64,000 bases of DNA from a virus. A program made the translations under genes and the position numbers. How positions within the stretch are numbered: the stretch's first letter is position 1; every line of letters starts with the position of its first letter. The stretch is taken from IMG/VR virus record IMGVR_UViG_3300043395_003072, positions 94,463 to 158,462 of that record, one strand, 5' to 3'. The notes beneath the pieces were generated by a model, which searched no databases, was not told where the DNA came from, and saw only the letters and a list, made by a program, of their open reading frames with translations. Shown here in pieces: positions 49,946-55,008 of this stretch.

Positions 49946-50027
49946 GGCACGATCCAAAAGATCCGTGCCCACCCGGGGGGAGTAAGCCCCTGGCCGCTGT
50001 GGCCTATAGCTTGAACACACCGTGGGT
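49946..50027 (+). promoter_or_regulatory. Structured leader before gene A
   Basis: Just after the last direct repeat the sequence turns GC-rich and forms hairpins: GGCACG (49946-49951) pairs with CGTGCC (49964-49969), followed by GGGG-AGTAA-GCCCC and GGCC-GCTGT-GGCC. It lacks GAAA and CUGAYGA cores, so it is not a member of the hammerhead-like family found downstream. It is probably the primary 5' leader of the rightward transcript. Confidence 0.4.
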
Positions 50028-50387
50028 ATGCCCCACAGAAAGTTCTGTGATCACATCATGATCAAGAACAAGCTCGAGAGTATTAACAACAATCCCTGGA
50101 ACTTCCGCAAGGTCTTCAAGATCGAGTGGTGTAACCGCAATGAGGGCGTCTCTGGTTGGGCTTCGGCCCCTGCCAACATCCCTGACTTCAACGGCAGCAC
50201 CGACGACCATGAGGACTTGGGTATCATCCTCGCCCTCCAGCGCCACTATGGCACTGCGCAGGTCGACGGGATGTATGTCTCGCCTATGACGGCCCGTTGG
50301 GCCGAGGCGTGCACGGTGGGTTTCGTGGTGGATGGGTGGCGCTACGGGCAGGCCTTCGGGCTCGCCTGGCGCGTCCGCGTCCGCTGA
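50028..50387 (+). CDS. Gene A: small protein of unknown function (119 aa)
   Basis: I annotate ATG at 50028, which lies in a GTGGG-loop-CCCAC hairpin; GTG at 50022 and ATG at 50058 are in-frame alternatives, and none has a clear ribosome binding site. The product contains NRNEGVSGWASAPANIPDFN and ends in GMYVSPMTARWAEACTVGF and a short basic tail WRVRVR. The ending vaguely resembles the terminus of gene C (FRVVRSR), and the DNA from its last codons through the following RNA element is nearly identical to that after gene C, so the two may be distant duplicates. First gene of the GC-rich module. Confidence 0.5.
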   Translation: MPHRKFCDHIMIKNKLESINNNPWNFRKVFKIEWCNRNEGVSGWASAPANIPDFNGSTDDHEDLGIILALQRHYGTAQVDGMYVSPMTARWAEACTVGFVVDGWRYGQAFGLAWRVRVR

Positions 50388-50407
50388 GTCGCTGTTGTCT
50401 GATCTCT

Positions 50408-50423
50408 AGCCGCTTAGGCGGCT
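50408..50423 (+). other. 3' hairpin after gene A
   Basis: AGCCGC-TTAG-GCGGCT forms a six-pair hairpin 20 bases after the stop. It is followed by CAAAAATAAAG rather than a U-run, so it looks more like an mRNA 3'-end stabiliser than an intrinsic terminator. Confidence 0.6.
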
Positions 50424-50435
50424 CAAAAATAAAGT

Positions 50436-50498
50436 CCTAGGGTCACCATACCTAGGCCGAAACGCCGTGAGGCGTCCGGGGAAAGCCCCGCTGATGAG
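50436..50498 (+). ncRNA. Hammerhead-ribozyme-like element 1 (between genes A and B)
   Basis: Order of elements: hairpin CCUAGG/CCUAGG (50436-50456), C, GAAA (50459-50462), stem III ACGCC-GUGA-GGCGU, C at 50476, stem I CGGGG-AAAG-CCCCG, then CUGAUGAG (50491-50498). This is the complete hammerhead core in the type II order with a GUC cleavage triplet; predicted cleavage is after 50476. The strand that should close stem II after CUGAUGA pairs with the 5' side by only G-C, and the CCUAGG hairpin occupies that place instead. Activity is not shown. Confidence 0.75.
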
Positions 50499-50620
50499 AA
50501 TTCACTTGTCAGAATGCCCTTTGCAACAGGACACACACGACCATCATAGCAGCTATCAAGCTGTGTCGTGCAGTGTATGAGACTGGGCTCACCTCCCTCC
50601 CGTGCAAAAAGGAGAATCCA

Positions 50621-50881
50621 ATGCACAATCAGTTTGATCCAGAGAATCGCCAGTGGTGCGGGGAGTGGCCCATCGTGGCCATCCCCGCACCTGAGCCTGA
50701 GCCCACCCCCGAGCCCACGCCTGACCCTGAGCCTGGTATGGTCACGCGTGTTGAGCGCGTGGCCCAGGAAGGGCTTTCTATTGGTGAGATGATTGCTGAG
50801 GGGGTCTCCCTATGGACGCTTGCGTCTTGGGGGATTGCCATCATTGCGAACCTCGCTCGAAAGTTCCGTAAGAAGAACTAA
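50621..50881 (+). CDS. Gene B: small Pro/Glu-repeat protein with C-terminal membrane helix (86 aa)
   Basis: Start at ATG 50621 after AAAAAGGAGAATCCA. Residues ~20-38 are a Pro-Glu-Pro-Thr repeat (APEPEPTPEPTPDPEPG), a rigid spacer like those of TonB or spanins. Residues ~60-78 (VSLWTLASWGIAIIANLA) form a single hydrophobic helix followed by a basic tail RKFRKKN. A small inner-membrane protein with the tail in the cytoplasm is likely; a lysis or membrane-anchoring role is possible but unproven. A hammerhead-like element lies on each side of it. Confidence 0.6.
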   Translation: MHNQFDPENRQWCGEWPIVAIPAPEPEPTPEPTPDPEPGMVTRVERVAQEGLSIGEMIAEGVSLWTLASWGIAIIANLARKFRKKN

Positions 50882-51224
50882 GAGCACCGCTGCCAGGTGT
50901 AACTCCTGGCGAAACGACTTCCTCTCGCTTCAAGTGAGAGGTTTGCTGTGAGGTGGAATCACAGCTGTAATAGTTGTCAGGGCTTAGCCCTCTGACGATC
51001 CAGCGGGGTCCAATCAGCATTCTTTGCTCCAAATACCTGCGTTTGTTTGCTTTTCGTTAAAAGCAGGGATATGGGAGTCACACCCATTGCAAGTGGCCAC
51101 TCCTTTCTGAGTCGTAGTCCAGTCGCTACTTATGCGGCGGTACAGTTGATGCCTCAATCAACCCTGTTACTCTGAAATCAGGTTAAAATTCAGAATCTAC
51201 TAATACGCATAAAAGGAGTATCCT
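50882..51224 (+). other. Structured intergenic region between genes B and C
   Basis: 343 bases without a gene. The first 120 hold hammerhead-like element 5. The rest includes GUUGAU-GCCUC-AUCAAC and smaller hairpins, a weak purine-rich stretch, and the ribosome binding site AAAAGGAG eight bases before gene C. No promoter is obvious. Confidence 0.5.
50887..51006 (+). ncRNA. Hammerhead-ribozyme-like element 5, expanded stem III (between genes B and C)
   Basis: Hairpin CCAGG/CCUGG (50893-50909), GAAA (50911-50914), stem III ACGACU (50914-50919) with AGUUGU (50972-50977), C at 50978, stem I AGGGC-UUA-GCCCU, CUGACGA (50992-50998). Stem III carries two inserted hairpins (CUCUCGCUU/AAGUGAGAG and GCUGUGA/UCACAGC). 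An outer helix CCGCUG (50887-50892) with CAGCGG (51001-51006) closes the whole, serving as a stem II. Core position 7 is C rather than U, the most tolerant core position in hammerheads. Predicted cleavage after 50978. Confidence 0.7.
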
Positions 51225-51764
51225 ATGCGTAATCTTGTGAAGATGATCCTCGTGAACAACCTCCTCGTCTCTGAGACCCAGGTCACCCAGGGGCTCTTCG
51301 AGGAGGTGATGGGGTGGAACCCCACTCGCAAGGTCAGCCGCTTCTCGCCCCCCACGCCTCACCGCTGTGTAAGGGACGTGTCGTGGTTTCAGTGCGTACG
51401 CTTCTGCAACAAGCTGAGCGACCTTGAGGGGTTGCAGCGAGCTTATTTGCTTGATGAGACTGCAGAGGTAGCCTTTACAATTGAGGGTGCCAATGGCTAC
51501 AGGTTGCCCACAGCAGCCGAGGCCAAGGTCTTCGCCAACAAACTCCTCGTAGCAGTTGCCAATAGGAACTCAGAGTTCCTTCTGGATGTGCATAATCACC
51601 GCCTCAATGACCTTGGCCTCAAGGGCGTGGGTAGTTCATGGGAGTGGACTATCCAAGATGCGGATAGAAAGTTAGATAAAATTGCCACCTGCGACTCTGA
51701 GGCCAGAGGGTGGTTTATGGGTGGTTCAGTGGCGGTGACCTTCCGGGTCGTCCGCTCCCGCTGA
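51225..51764 (+). CDS. Gene C: degenerate formylglycine-generating-enzyme / C-type-lectin-fold protein (179 aa)
   Basis: Start at ATG 51225 after AAAAGGAG. Segments follow the FGE-sulfatase domain order: NNLLVSETQVTQGLFEEVMG, VRDVSWFQCVRFCNKLSDLE, GYRLPTAAEAKVFANKL, GSSWEWTIQD, and the end GWFMGGSVAVTFRVVRSR (compare R-L-P-T-E-A-E-W, G-N-V-W-E-W and R-G-G-S-W...F-R in the family). It is shorter than true FGEs, and I do not see the paired active-site cysteines in the expected place, so binding rather than catalysis is likely. FGE/lectin-fold proteins are common phage receptor-binding or DGR-diversified proteins. The gene end is inside the 115-bp direct repeat. Confidence 0.6.
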   Translation: MRNLVKMILVNNLLVSETQVTQGLFEEVMGWNPTRKVSRFSPPTPHRCVRDVSWFQCVRFCNKLSDLEGLQRAYLLDETAEVAFTIEGANGYRLPTAAEAKVFANKLLVAVANRNSEFLLDVHNHRLNDLGLKGVGSSWEWTIQDADRKLDKIATCDSEARGWFMGGSVAVTFRVVRSR

Positions 51765-51782
51765 GTCGTTGTTGTCTGGTCT

Positions 51783-51798
51783 AGCCGCTTAGGCGGCT
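51783..51798 (+). other. 3' hairpin after gene C
   Basis: AGCCGC-TTAG-GCGGCT, identical to the hairpin after gene A and likewise followed by CAAAAATAAAG. It probably stabilises the 3' end of the processed gene C mRNA. Confidence 0.6.
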
Positions 51799-51810
51799 CA
51801 AAAATAAAGT

Positions 51811-51872
51811 CCTAGGGTCACCATACCTAGGCCGAAACGCCGTGAGGCGTCCGGGGAAGCCCTGCTGATGAG
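51811..51872 (+). ncRNA. Hammerhead-ribozyme-like element 2 (between genes C and D)
   Basis: CCUAGG hairpin (51811-51831), GAAA (51834-51837), stem III ACGCC-GUGA-GGCGU, C at 51851, stem I CGGGG-AAG-CCCUG (one G-U pair), CUGAUGAG (51865-51872). Predicted cleavage after 51851. Stem II lacks a closing strand beyond one G-C pair, as in copy 1. Confidence 0.75.
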
Positions 51873-51945
51873 CACCCGCACATAAACGTTACAGGCTGCG
51901 TTTACTGTGAACCTTCCAAGCCTAAAGAGGAGGAGTTCCTCAAAA

Positions 51946-52626
51946 GTGAAAGGCTGCGACTTTACTGCAGCCGAGAAGTGTCCCGTGTTCGTGGGAGACA
52001 TCCACGCTCGTCCAGAGCTGTTGGAAGCCGTCCTCCGCGATTACGGGGATTTGAGGGTCATCCTGCTAGGTGATATCCTCGACGGCCCCGGTGGGGCTCG
52101 TGGCTCTGCTGAGCTTGTCAAGATGGCGCGTAAAAACGCCGTTGAGATGGTGCTCGGCAACCATGAGCTGTATCCGATCTTCGCCACAAGCCGGCAACAG
52201 CTGGCCCAGTGGTGGGGTGAGGATCCTCATGGGAAGACCGCCGAGAGGATCTGGCAGGAGTGGATGGCGATCCACTCTCTCCTTGATGATGAGGACATGG
52301 CATGGCTTCGGTCGTGCCCCCTCTATCTGAGAGGCGAGGGCTGGATTGCCGTTCACGCAAAGACCCTTCCCATCCTTCCTGCCCAGTACGTGACTGGTGC
52401 TCCGACCCAAGCTCAGATCGAGCTTGTGGATCACACGGAGAGCACCCCGTTCTGGGCTGAGGCGTACGATGGCCGTTTCGGCCATGCGTACTTTGGGCAT
52501 ACCCGCCTTTCCAAGGTGGGGCGCGCCCAGTGGCCTCATGCGACCCTGCTCGACTGGGACGCAAAGAAGGATGGTACCTGTGGGGTGTGTGTGCTCGGCG
52601 GCACACCCCACGCGCTTCTCGGCTAA
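51946..52626 (+). CDS. Gene D: calcineurin-like metallophosphatase (226 aa)
   Basis: I start at GTG 51946 because AGAGGAGGAG lies ten bases upstream; an in-frame GTG at 51907 lacks a site. Motifs of the two-metal phosphoesterase fold are present: GDIHA (Asp18, His20), GDILD (Asp43), GNHE (Asn72, His73), VHAK (His137) and FGHT (His185), the standard lambda-PPase/ApaH-type set. Such enzymes cleave phosphomonoesters, diadenosine polyphosphates or 2',3'-cyclic phosphates. The location in an operon whose RNA would be cut by hammerheads, producing 2',3'-cyclic phosphate ends, makes an RNA-end role worth testing, but lambda-type protein phosphatase activity is equally possible. Confidence 0.8.
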   Translation: MKGCDFTAAEKCPVFVGDIHARPELLEAVLRDYGDLRVILLGDILDGPGGARGSAELVKMARKNAVEMVLGNHELYPIFATSRQQLAQWWGEDPHGKTAERIWQEWMAIHSLLDDEDMAWLRSCPLYLRGEGWIAVHAKTLPILPAQYVTGAPTQAQIELVDHTESTPFWAEAYDGRFGHAYFGHTRLSKVGRAQWPHATLLDWDAKKDGTCGVCVLGGTPHALLG

Positions 52627-52639
52627 CGCCGAGTTCCCG

Positions 52640-52659
52640 AACCCTTAAGCTTTTGGGTT
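52640..52659 (+). other. 3' hairpin after gene D
   Basis: AACCC pairs with GGGTT across an AAGCTT-containing loop, 14 bases after the stop and followed by AATAAAG. It occupies the same position as the AGCCGC hairpins after genes A and C. Confidence 0.5.
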
Positions 52660-52729
52660 AATAAAGCAACAGCCCGACCCCCTAGAGTGGTCACTTCCTG
52701 AGCATGAAGGAAAAAACTGCTCACCAAAC

Positions 52730-52812
52730 CCTAGGGTTCACCATACCTAGGTCGAAACCATGCTGGGGGGGTTACACCCCCAGGCATGGTCCGGGGAAGC
52801 CCCGCTGATGAG
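52730..52812 (+). ncRNA. Hammerhead-ribozyme-like element 3, long stem III (between genes D and E)
   Basis: CCUAGG hairpin with a ten-base loop (52730-52751), C, GAAA (52754-52757), a long stem III starting ACCAUGC and ending GCAUGGU with an inner G-rich/C-rich extension, C at 52791, stem I CGGGG-AAG-CCCCG, CUGAUGAG (52805-52812). Stem III differs completely in sequence from copies 1 and 2 but keeps pairing, while the core is unchanged. Predicted cleavage after 52791. Confidence 0.75.
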
Positions 52813-52860
52813 TCAAGCTCACAGATTAAAAAACAAACCGCGCACACAAGGAGAATTCCA

Positions 52861-53556
52861 ATGCGCAACCTCATCGTCACCGCCCTCGCGATCCGCGAGT
52901 TCACCCCCACCGCCCCCATTGCTTGCTCCCTCGCCCTCCCTGCCCACACCGATACCACCACCATCGTGGAGCCCCCTGCCCCCGACATGGCGCCCATCTC
53001 TACCCCGCCGCTCATCGACATCTCGATGGGCAACATCGTAGAGCAGATGCGGGCCTTTGACCCGCCGCTCTGGGTGCGTCCCGGGGTGGCGGGGTTTAGG
53101 GTGGTGTGGGGTGAGGTCACGCCCCCAGTCCCCCTCGAGGTGGAGGTCGGGGGTGTTGGGGGTTGCCTCCCTCACGTGGCGGGGGTGTGGGACGGGAAGC
53201 GGATCAGGGTAGCCACGTGGGGGAAGAAGGGGAACAAACAGTTCCACCGCGGCGGACTGGAGGGCACGATAGTGCATGAATTTGCCCACGTACTTCAATG
53301 GTATGGGGCCGGCAACAGCATCGGTGATTGGTACTATACCAACCACCACGATGAGCAATCCCACTTGTTCAAGAAGTGGGAAAGTGTCTTGTCCCCGTTC
53401 TACGCGGGGTCGCACGAGGCGGAAAGCACCGCCGAAGTGTTCAGGGTGTTAAAGGGGTACCGTTCCGATGAGGAGTGGGAGAACAACTCCCAACTCCTGA
53501 AGGAATGGGAAGGTTTCCTTAGGGGGAACGAAGTGTTCAAGCACTTCTTCCCCTAG
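52861..53556 (+). CDS. Gene E: HEXXH zinc metallopeptidase-like protein (231 aa)
   Basis: Start at ATG 52861 after AAGGAGAATTCCA. HEFAH at residues 139-143 within GTIVHEFAHVLQWYG is the zincin active site. SHEAESTAEVF (about 185-194) supplies Glu residues placed to be the third ligand, as in gluzincins and lethal-factor-like enzymes. The first ~60 residues are Pro/Ala/Thr-rich and probably disordered; I see no convincing signal peptide. The N-terminus MRNL matches that of gene C. Substrate unknown; wall or host-protein cleavage are both possible. Confidence 0.7.
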   Translation: MRNLIVTALAIREFTPTAPIACSLALPAHTDTTTIVEPPAPDMAPISTPPLIDISMGNIVEQMRAFDPPLWVRPGVAGFRVVWGEVTPPVPLEVEVGGVGGCLPHVAGVWDGKRIRVATWGKKGNKQFHRGGLEGTIVHEFAHVLQWYGAGNSIGDWYYTNHHDEQSHLFKKWESVLSPFYAGSHEAESTAEVFRVLKGYRSDEEWENNSQLLKEWEGFLRGNEVFKHFFP

Positions 53557-53562
53557 TCTTCC

Positions 53563-53576
53563 GACCTGAAGAGGTC
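53563..53576 (+). other. 3' hairpin after gene E
   Basis: GACCT-GAAG-AGGTC, five pairs, seven bases after the stop and followed by an AT-rich linker to element 4. It is equivalent in place to the hairpins after genes A, C and D. Confidence 0.5.
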
Positions 53577-53591
53577 ATTAAATATACTAGT

Positions 53592-53660
53592 CCTGGGGTC
53601 ACCATACCCAGGCCGAAACGCCTCCCTTTTGGGGGCGTCCCGGGAAGCCCGGCTGATGAG
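53592..53660 (+). ncRNA. Hammerhead-ribozyme-like element 4 (between genes E and F)
   Basis: Hairpin CCUGGG/CCCAGG (53592-53612), C, GAAA (53615-53618), stem III ACGCCUCC...GGGGGCGU, C at 53639, stem I CCGGG-AAG-CCCGG, CUGAUGAG (53653-53660). Against copy 1 the 5' hairpin changes from CCUAGG/CCUAGG to CCUGGG/CCCAGG, and stem I from CGGGG/CCCCG to CCGGG/CCCGG, both keeping pairing. Predicted cleavage after 53639. Confidence 0.75.
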
Positions 53661-53714
53661 AGTTGTAATTCAGCACTCCTTCAGATTCAACCCACCTGCA
53701 TACAGGAGAATCCT

Positions 53715-55007
53715 ATGCAGACTAAGTCCTCGGCGGCTACCACCGCCCGCCCTAACACCCCCACCCTCCGCGACGCGGAGCAGGCCGCGCTCGCCCGGTG
53801 GAGGGCGCTGCCCACCACCACCGCCACCACCCCCACCACCCCCACCCAGGCCGCCGCGCTGCCCCCCGCTGCGCCGTCCACGGAGACCACCATGACCATG
53901 GCACAGATCGTTGGTCGCATCACCCTCAAGGTGAGCGCCAAGGAGCGCCCCGCCCGCCTCGCCCCGCCCCAGCGTGCCACCCGCCGCACCCCCCTCACCC
54001 GCGCCGCCCTCGCCACCACTCTCCCCATGCTCGAGACGCGCTACGAGCGCGTTGCGGGCACCCTGCGCCTCAACGACAAAGGGGGTGTCGTTTCGCGCCA
54101 CCCCGCTCTCACCCCCTGGGTGACTTTCGACCCGCAGTCGCGGGATTACAGCATCGATCGCTACATCGACGGCCCCGGGCTCCTCGCCCTCAGCCGCAAG
54201 GTGGGCGCCAAGGTGGTGTTCGCCAACGCCACCTTTACCGCCCTCGCCGCCCTTACCCCTGAGCAGCGCGCCCTGCGCCGCGCCGCCCGCCGCGTCGCCC
54301 GCCGCACCGAGGCCGAGCGCCTCGACGCCGAGCGCACCGCCCACGCCCTCGCCGCCGCCCACGCCCGCGCCGCCGCCCTCGAGGAGGAGGCCCAGCGCCG
54401 CGCCGAGCGCGCCCTGGCCCGCAACACCCTCAAGGCGGAGCGCACCGCCCTCGCCCTCGACCTCGCCGGCGAGATGGGCGTGACCACCGCCGCCGCCCGC
54501 CGCGCCCTCCTCGACGCGGACTGGAGCATAGAGGACGCGCGCAACGCCCTTGAGCTCGCCGCCATGAAGGCCGAGGAGCGCAAGGAGCGCAAGGAGGAGC
54601 GCAAGGAGGCCGCCGACGCCCTCGCCGCGGCCCCCGCGAAGGTAAAGACCGCCCTGAAGGGCATCGCGAATCAGGCCCTCAAGGGCCGCATCGCCCTGGT
54701 CCTCGACAGCCTCAAGGGCCGCCTGCTCGGGGTGGCCCTCAAGGCAGCCCTCGCCGCCGCCGCCACCACCCCCGACGCCAACACCACCCTCACCACCGAC
54801 CGCCTCCAGTGCATCATCGCCAGCGCTGTCGACGAGGAGCGCATCCGCCGCGATCTCGCGGTGGAGCGCAAGCTCAAGATGAAGGCGGCCATCAAGGCGC
54901 GCAGCGAGGAGGTCACCAACCTCTTCGCCCGCGCCAAGGGGGGCGACAAGGGTGTGCCTCAGGCACTCACCCTCGCCATCACCCTCGCCCGCAAGGTGCG
55001 TGGCTAA
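53715..55007 (+). CDS. Gene F: Ala-rich protein with UBA/TS-N-like segment (430 aa)
   Basis: Start at ATG 53715 after ACAGGAGAATCCT. Extremely Ala/Arg/Thr-rich, with codons dominated by GCC and CGC. A Thr/Pro-rich N-terminus (1-60) precedes a mixed domain (70-180, with SRHPALTPWVTFDPQSRDYS). Charged Ala/Glu/Arg helices run from ~185 to 245. A segment near 249-282 (GEMGVTTAAARRALLDADWS then IEDARNALEL) resembles UBA/EF-Ts N-terminal domains. It lies directly before the polymerase-like gene G, whose start is two bases past its stop, so translation is probably coupled and the two products may act together, for example as a polymerase partner. Function otherwise unknown. Confidence 0.6.
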   Translation: MQTKSSAATTARPNTPTLRDAEQAALARWRALPTTTATTPTTPTQAAALPPAAPSTETTMTMAQIVGRITLKVSAKERPARLAPPQRATRRTPLTRAALATTLPMLETRYERVAGTLRLNDKGGVVSRHPALTPWVTFDPQSRDYSIDRYIDGPGLLALSRKVGAKVVFANATFTALAALTPEQRALRRAARRVARRTEAERLDAERTAHALAAAHARAAALEEEAQRRAERALARNTLKAERTALALDLAGEMGVTTAAARRALLDADWSIEDARNALELAAMKAEERKERKEERKEAADALAAAPAKVKTALKGIANQALKGRIALVLDSLKGRLLGVALKAALAAAATTPDANTTLTTDRLQCIIASAVDEERIRRDLAVERKLKMKAAIKARSEEVTNLFARAKGGDKGVPQALTLAITLARKVRG

Positions 55008-55008
55008 G

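Larger units (their letters stand above)
50382..50498 (+). repeat. Direct repeat, copy 1 (end of gene A through hammerhead-like element)
   Basis: About 115 bases beginning CCGCTGAGTCG and running through the stop codon, TGTTGTCTG, the AGCCGC hairpin, AAAAATAAAGT and the RNA element are nearly identical to 51759-51872 after gene C. Differences are a few substitutions and short indels. It marks duplication of a whole gene-end/processing cassette. Confidence 0.85.
51759..51872 (+). repeat. Direct repeat, copy 2 (end of gene C through hammerhead-like element)
   Basis: Nearly identical to 50382-50498, covering the last codons and stop of gene C, the AGCCGC hairpin and the RNA element. The only change in a paired region is CCCC to CCCU in stem I, giving a G-U pair. 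Confidence 0.85.

Noticed and set aside
50408-51798. AGCCGC-TTAG-GCGGCT hairpins as intrinsic terminators
   Set aside because: They are followed by CAAAAATAAAG, not a U-run, and lie just upstream of processing elements within an apparently continuous operon.
50382-51872. A complete diversity-generating retroelement
   Set aside because: No reverse transcriptase or template repeat is visible in the window; only the lectin-like gene and trailing hairpin fit, so I kept it as a side question.
50436-53612. CCTAGG...CCTAGG as DNA operator or recombination sites
   Set aside because: Copy 4 changes to CCTGGG...CCCAGG, which destroys the DNA palindrome but preserves RNA pairing, so an RNA hairpin is the better explanation.
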